A stretch of DNA of 64,000 nucleotides. Source: Laterigemmans sp052161645. GTDB taxonomy: Bacteria > Planctomycetota > Planctomycetia > Pirellulales > Pirellulaceae. Shown piece by piece: positions 59,950-64,000 of this stretch. The notes beneath the pieces were generated by a model, which was not told the origin of the DNA, ran no database searches, and saw only the letters and a program-made list of their open reading frames with translations. Each line of letters opens with the position of its first letter. Positions within the stretch are counted from its first letter, which is position 1. Both the position numbers and the translations under genes were made by a program. The stretch lies in NCBI GenBank assembly GCA_052161645.1, contig CP197414.1, one strand, 5' to 3'.

Positions 59950-60565
59950 CGGCACGGAGCGTTGCGCCACTAAAATCGTGGTCTTGGCTATGTTTTCCCG
60001 GCACGGCCACGGTCACTGCGGCGGCCGCCACGCCCGCCGCGCAGCCGTTGCCACTGTCCTCGAGCACGAGCAAGTTTTCAGGATCGATCTTTAGTGACTG
60101 GGCGGCCCGCAGGTAGATTTCTGGATCGGGTTTGCCGTGCCGCACATCGTCTCCCGTCCAGAGGAATTGCATGCGGTCGAGCACGCCGCCGGAGCTGAGA
60201 ATTTCCTCAGCAAATTTCCGCCGGCTGCTGGTGGCGACTCCGTAAGGAAGTTGCAGCGAGTCGAGCAGATCGAGAAATGCTTGCAAGCCGGGCAGCGGCA
60301 GGGGGTTATTACCCAGCAGGCGGGCGAAAATTGTGTCCGATTCGGCCAGCACATCTTCCCAGCTATCGGTCAGCCCGTAGTAGTCGACCATCACTTGGAT
60401 GGCTTTGGGGCCCGGCAGTCCCATCATCCGCCTTCGCACGACATCTTCGTAGCGATGTCCTCGGCGTTCAAGTAACTCATCGGCGGCTTGGTGGTACAAT
60501 GGCTCGGTGTCAAACATCAGGCCATCCATATCCAGTGCGACACCGCGAATTTCTAACTGTTTCAT
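59891..60565 (-). CDS. HAD-family phosphatase/phosphoglucomutase-like
   Basis: 224 residues from ATG 60565 (MKQLEIRGVALDMDGLMFDTEPLY); more upstream codons are open but lack family sequence. Motif I is DMDGLMFD with nucleophile Asp, motif II ATSSRRKFAE, motif III GKPDPEIYL and motif IV LEDSGNGCAAG. The cap helix sequence (RGHRYEDVVRRRMMGLPGP) is of the beta-phosphoglucomutase/phosphoglycolate class. The specific substrate is not decided. It diverges from the DUF3754 gene with only 24 bases between starts. Confidence 0.85.
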   Translation of the reverse strand: MKQLEIRGVALDMDGLMFDTEPLYHQAADELLERRGHRYEDVVRRRMMGLPGPKAIQVMVDYYGLTDSWEDVLAESDTIFARLLGNNPLPLPGLQAFLDLLDSLQLPYGVATSSRRKFAEEILSSGGVLDRMQFLWTGDDVRHGKPDPEIYLRAAQSLKIDPENLLVLEDSGNGCAAGVAAAAVTVAVPGKHSQDHDFSGATLRAVSLQDPHLWNLVRQSCVID

Positions 60566-60589
60566 TGCTTGTTGAGTGCTTGATTTTGC

Positions 60590-61798
60590 ATGGTTGTTCA
60601 GGAACGAACTGAGGAACTTAGCCGGACTGGCGAATATATTCCGGCGAATGCCAGTCATTGGCGGATCGAGCCGTTTATCCCGGTTCCACCATCGGATTTA
60701 ACCGAATATTTGCAAGCCCTCTTGCCGGCGGGCCCGGTTCGCGAATCGTTTGCCGCGGTCTGTGATCAATTGTTGCGTTGGGTTCACCAACAATCGTTTT
60801 CTCAGCACCAGCAGTTGGATGCCGCCTACGCGGCGCTCGATCCCGACCGCGACACCTCATTGTTGATGAATCGCCAAGTCGACGAACAGACAGTGGACGC
60901 GGCCGATGTGGCTCGATTGATGCGAACTGCGCTGGATGCCGCCGACTATTTGGAGCTCAGCCGTGAGGAATTAGAGGCGGCCTGCGAGGTTTCGAGTCTG
61001 TGGGGGGTGCGTCTCAAAGTGGATTTTGAGATTTTTCAACATTTGGGGGTATTTGCCCGCGGCGATGTTGTCGGCGTGCGTGAAATTCGCCGTCCGCAGG
61101 GATTTTATCGTCGCGAAACGCTGGAGGTGGAGATTTACCGCCGGCTGATCGTGCTGTTTCAGATCAAGCCCAACCAGATTATCGAGGGCGAAGGGCAAGC
61201 CGATCGTTTGTACCTGCGGATGTTTAAAAACATTCCCAAGGCGGACGTCGACATGTTGTTGCCCGGCTCCAAAATCCGCTTTGGATGGTTCGATCACACC
61301 AAGATTCTGGTTCCCTCGTTGGGTGGGATCGGCATGACACTTTGGAAACTCGTCCGGTTGGTGCTATTCCTCGCGGTCGTTTCGACGGGCAAATTGTTGT
61401 TGGCCCTGGGCTTGGTGTTCGCCACTTTTGGCTACATCGCCCGCAGCATCAGCAGCTACTTCAACACGCGGAAAAAGTACGAGTTGAATCTAGCCCGCAG
61501 CCTCTTTTTCCAAAAGCTTGACAGCAACGCGGGGGTCATCTTCCGCGTTCTGGAGGAGGCTCGGCAGCAGCAATATCGAGAAGCCGTGTTAGCCTACTAT
61601 GCGCTTCTCACAGCCACCGAAACGCCGGTTGGCCGCCGCCGCCTAAAGCGTCACTGCGAACGGATGCTCCGCGACTTGCTGGAGATCGAAATTATGTTCG
61701 AAGTTGACGACGCACTCCAGATCCTACAGCGGCTCCAGTTGATTCAAGAGCACGCTGATGATTGTTGGAGCTGTGAACGGACGCCCTTAGCGTTGTAA
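60590..61798 (+). CDS. DUF3754/TMEM143-family membrane protein
   Basis: 402 residues, ATG 60590. The N-terminal 30 residues (HWRIEPFIPVPPSDLTEYLQALL) start the family domain. Its core is FEIFQHLGVFARGDVVGVRE, PQGFYRRETLEVEIYRRLIVLF, LYLRMFKNIPKADVDMLLPGSKIRF and ILVPSLGGIGMTLWKLVR. Two hydrophobic helices follow (about 245-290) and a helical C-terminus ends in CERTPLAL. This is the bacterial relative of mitochondrial TMEM143, function unknown. It diverges closely from the HAD gene and overlaps the following convergent mini-lipoprotein by 12 bases. Confidence 0.8.
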   Translation: MVVQERTEELSRTGEYIPANASHWRIEPFIPVPPSDLTEYLQALLPAGPVRESFAAVCDQLLRWVHQQSFSQHQQLDAAYAALDPDRDTSLLMNRQVDEQTVDAADVARLMRTALDAADYLELSREELEAACEVSSLWGVRLKVDFEIFQHLGVFARGDVVGVREIRRPQGFYRRETLEVEIYRRLIVLFQIKPNQIIEGEGQADRLYLRMFKNIPKADVDMLLPGSKIRFGWFDHTKILVPSLGGIGMTLWKLVRLVLFLAVVSTGKLLLALGLVFATFGYIARSISSYFNTRKKYELNLARSLFFQKLDSNAGVIFRVLEEARQQQYREAVLAYYALLTATETPVGRRRLKRHCERMLRDLLEIEIMFEVDDALQILQRLQLIQEHADDCWSCERTPLAL

Positions 61799-62020
61799 TT
61801 TCTCTTCGGCACGTGCTGCTCTTAGAGCGGCCGCTTCGCGAGCCAATTTGAATTCGCCCGCACCTGGGAAGTACTGGACGTCATCTTCCAAATAATATGG
61901 ACTCGGCAGCGTTTGACCGTTCACGCCAACTTGGCATCCCGTCACGCCTCCGCAAGTGACAGCGGCTCCTGCCACTAACACCATCGTCCGCAGCCAATTC
62001 TGGTTTTGCTTGGCGTTCAT
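61787..62020 (-). CDS. Mini-lipoprotein of unknown function
   Basis: 77 residues, ATG 62020. After WLRTMVLVAGAAVTCGG the lipobox GVTGC predicts a lipidated mature protein of about 48 residues (CQVGVNGQTLPSPYYLEDDV...). It ends in a charged helix LAREAAALRAARAEEKLQ. The YYLEDDVQYF stretch looks like a conserved motif of planctomycete mini-lipoproteins, but this is a recollection. Its 3' end overlaps the DUF3754 stop by 12 bases. Confidence 0.65.
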   Translation of the reverse strand: MNAKQNQNWLRTMVLVAGAAVTCGGVTGCQVGVNGQTLPSPYYLEDDVQYFPGAGEFKLAREAAALRAARAEEKLQR

Positions 62021-62214
62021 TGCCTTCCCCTGAGCAGCTTATCAAGTGTCGACCTGTCGTCGCTGGACGCATCTGCGGACCTATATCGCACAGACCATCT
62101 GTCCTAACCGTCATCGGCCGAATCTTCGTTACGACTTGAACCGAGCGGACAGTTTTCCCACAAATTGTTGCCGCGAGGCACACGATGAATTGCTGGGCTT
62201 AGCCAACGGGGGGG

Positions 62215-64000
62215 CTAGAACTCGTGCAGCTGGAACTGATCGGCCGGCAGATGCCGTTCGGCTAATTCAATTAAATGCCGATGGTGGGTAAAGAAAATCA
62301 CCTGGGTCTTGCTGGCTAATTGGCTCAAGACCCGCAGCGCCGCGGCGCTGCGTTGGTCGTCGAACTGGACCAGCACGTCGTCAATGATTAACGGAACCGA
62401 TTGCCTCGTCTCAAGATTGATCTCCAGGCTAGCCAGCCGCAAGGCGAGAAACAGGGCGTCGGCGGTCCCCTCGCTCATGTGCTGGGCGGGGACCCATTTT
62501 CCCGAATCACTGCGAACGCCGACGAGCACCCGTTTTCCTCGATCGTCCAATTGCGGCTTGAGTTGCGTGTAAGCACCGCAAGTCAATTGCTGGAAAATCG
62601 TTTCGGCGCGGCCCACGATCGGGCCTTGGTTCGCTTCGCGATACCGCTCCATGGCCAATTCCAAAGTGGTCGATTGCAGCGTTAGCACGGCGTACTCACG
62701 GGCAAGCCGCTGGGCCCGCGCGGTGCGATCTTGGATTCGCTGGTTGATTTCCGCGGCCGTGCCGTTGCCATTGTTGGCCTCCTGAGCTTGCGCCAAACCG
62801 CCGATCCGTTGATTCAATTCGGTTAATTGCTCTTCGGCGACTTCTAATTCATCCCTCCAGATCGATATCTGTTCGCTGATCTCGACTTGATCCTCGGCCA
62901 GCACGCCGCTGGCATAGGCATCCAGTTCCGTGCCCCGGGCTAACCGCAACAATTGTTGTTGGAGTTGCTGCAGTTCGGCATCGAGCTGACGTTTCTGAGT
63001 GGCCCGTTGCTCGATTTCAAACAACTCGGCTGGGTTTTCGCACTCGACTTCGTCGCACAAGCCTTGCAGCATCACATCCCAGCGGTTCGCTTCCTGACGC
63101 TGGTCCTCCAACTTCTGCTCGGCCAATTGGACCTGCTCGAGCAGGGTGGCCCGTTGTTGGGCCTGCTGTTGACAGCCTCGCAGCACGGCTTGCCAATGAC
63201 TGGTCAAGCGAATTTCCAAATCAATCGTTTCCAGTGCGGGCGTTTCCAGTGCGGGCGTTTCCGAATCTGCCGCTGCGGAACTGGTGGCACTGGGCTGGGT
63301 GGCACTGGGCTGGGTGGTGTTCGCCAACGCATTGAGGCGAGTCAGATCGTCGTCCGCTCCCAGGTTGGTCAGTCCAGCGTTGCTCAAAGCGGCAGCCAGG
63401 CGACCGGTATCGATGCGAAAGCGTTGCAGCTCATCGCGAATCTCAGCCTGTTCATCCGCCAGCCGCCCCTGTTCGGCCTGTTTTTGGCTGAGCAGTTGAT
63501 GGGTATCGAGCAGTTGTCGAAAGGCACGCGGTGAGAAATCATCACGTGCGGAAAAACGTTCCACCAAAGTTTGCCAAGCGGTTTGCCACTGTTGAAATTC
63601 TTGTTCCGCTTGTTGATGGTTGCGCTCGGCCCGCTGGCACTCGCGAGCCGCTTGTTGATGACTTCGCTCCAGTTCCTGCCGCTGTTCCCGCGACCGCAGG
63701 TCCTCCTGCTGCACTCGCTCGGCTCGCGCGTGCAGGGTCAGCAAGTCGCTGGTCGGGGTGGCCGCTGCCAGCCAAGCGGCGCAGGTTTGGGATTTCTCCA
63801 GTGCGTTGTTGAGCTGCTGGCACCACTGCTGGCGACGCTCTTCCAGTTGCTCGCAGCGGGCTTCGACCAGCTGCAATTCTTGCACGCAATCCACCAACGT
63901 TTGATGTTGCTGGTACCACTGTGCCATTGCCTCCGGCGCGCTCGCTTGGACTCCGAATTGGTTCCAGGTATCGAGCCAAATCTGTTGCTGCTGGGCGAAA
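62215..64000 (-). CDS. YhaN/SbcC-like coiled-coil ATPase, 5' part outside window
   Basis: 595 residues are present and the frame is open at base 64000, so the N-terminal Walker A lies beyond the window. Long coiled coils (about 1-220 and 270-420 of the visible part, e.g. ELERSHQQAARECQRAERNHQQAEQEF) flank a small central region. The C-terminal ATPase half has the ABC-type signature MSEGTADALFLALRLASLE, Walker B VPLIIDDVLVQFDD and the H-loop FFTHHRHLIELAE. This matches the YhaN/SbcC/Rad50 branch that works with a nuclease partner, expected further upstream. Two 15-bp tandem duplications are in the linker (63226-63255 and 63284-63313). Confidence 0.85.
   Translation of the reverse strand, partial: FAQQQQIWLDTWNQFGVQASAPEAMAQWYQQHQTLVDCVQELQLVEARCEQLEERRQQWCQQLNNALEKSQTCAAWLAAATPTSDLLTLHARAERVQQEDLRSREQRQELERSHQQAARECQRAERNHQQAEQEFQQWQTAWQTLVERFSARDDFSPRAFRQLLDTHQLLSQKQAEQGRLADEQAEIRDELQRFRIDTGRLAAALSNAGLTNLGADDDLTRLNALANTTQPSATQPSATSSAAADSETPALETPALETIDLEIRLTSHWQAVLRGCQQQAQQRATLLEQVQLAEQKLEDQRQEANRWDVMLQGLCDEVECENPAELFEIEQRATQKRQLDAELQQLQQQLLRLARGTELDAYASGVLAEDQVEISEQISIWRDELEVAEEQLTELNQRIGGLAQAQEANNGNGTAAEINQRIQDRTARAQRLAREYAVLTLQSTTLELAMERYREANQGPIVGRAETIFQQLTCGAYTQLKPQLDDRGKRVLVGVRSDSGKWVPAQHMSEGTADALFLALRLASLEINLETRQSVPLIIDDVLVQFDDQRSAAALRVLSQLASKTQVIFFTHHRHLIELAERHLPADQFQLHEF

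Overview
The window looks like a Planctomycetota chromosome, most likely a Pirellulaceae relative of Rhodopirellula or Blastopirellula. This rests on two DUF1570 putative metallopeptidases, an ECF sigma factor paired with a large Ser/Thr kinase-WD40 protein, FG-GAP and SEC-C/TPR proteins, a Gram-negative lipid A operon (skp-lpxC-lpxA) and many small palindromic intergenic elements. Genus placement is inference; no rRNA is present.

Layout. 1-6.9 kb: thioredoxin reductase with a divergent Nramp-like carrier, CstA, and a two-gene module that converts a 2-keto-3-deoxy-pentonate to 2-oxoglutarate. 6.9-11.2 kb: an accessory-looking island with decayed repeats, a translationally coupled HSP90-like ATPase plus TPR protein, a remnant of a second copy of that TPR gene, and a nine-unit 37-bp tandem array. 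11.2-14.9 kb: Skp/OmpH, LpxC, LpxA and a Gfo/Idh/MocA oxidoreductase on the minus strand. 15-19.2 kb: an M28-PDZ peptidase and an FHA-GAF histidine kinase. 19.2-24.3 kb: a palindrome nest, then QueD, a VOC protein, MazG, FG-GAP and MaoC, then a MITE-like hairpin element. 24.3-27.7 kb: a def-fmt-small membrane protein-miaB operon. 28-31.4 kb: SEC-C/TPR protein and RibD. 31.4-34.4 kb: a decay zone with a HEAT-like gene cut by an in-frame amber codon and a deletion-fused toxin-antitoxin remnant. 34.4-40.4 kb: DUF1570, a double-domain ABC permease, a UbiB-like kinase, S21, tRNA-Val and its terminator. 40.4-42.1 kb: an IS1182-like element with 20-bp inverted ends, sitting inside a dispersed repeat that also occurs near 7.05 and 19.3 kb. 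42.2-49.8 kb: Uma2, nitroreductase, kinase-WD40 with its sigma factor, and an isolated flgK. 49.8-62 kb: a lipoprotein, two glycosyltransferases (one fused to a HAD phosphatase), parvulin, a second DUF1570 protein, a LuxR-type regulator, a HAD phosphatase, a DUF3754 protein and a mini-lipoprotein. 62.2 kb to the end: the C-terminal part of a YhaN/SbcC-like ATPase that continues past the window.

The best candidate for an undescribed system is the HSP90-like/TPR pair (7919-10803) in its repeat-rich setting. A second whole-window pattern is that six genes carry in-frame tandem duplications with exactly 15-bp (five-codon) period. Functions below are read from sequence motifs and family knowledge without database searches; start codons were chosen from ribosome-binding sites, overlaps and family N-termini.
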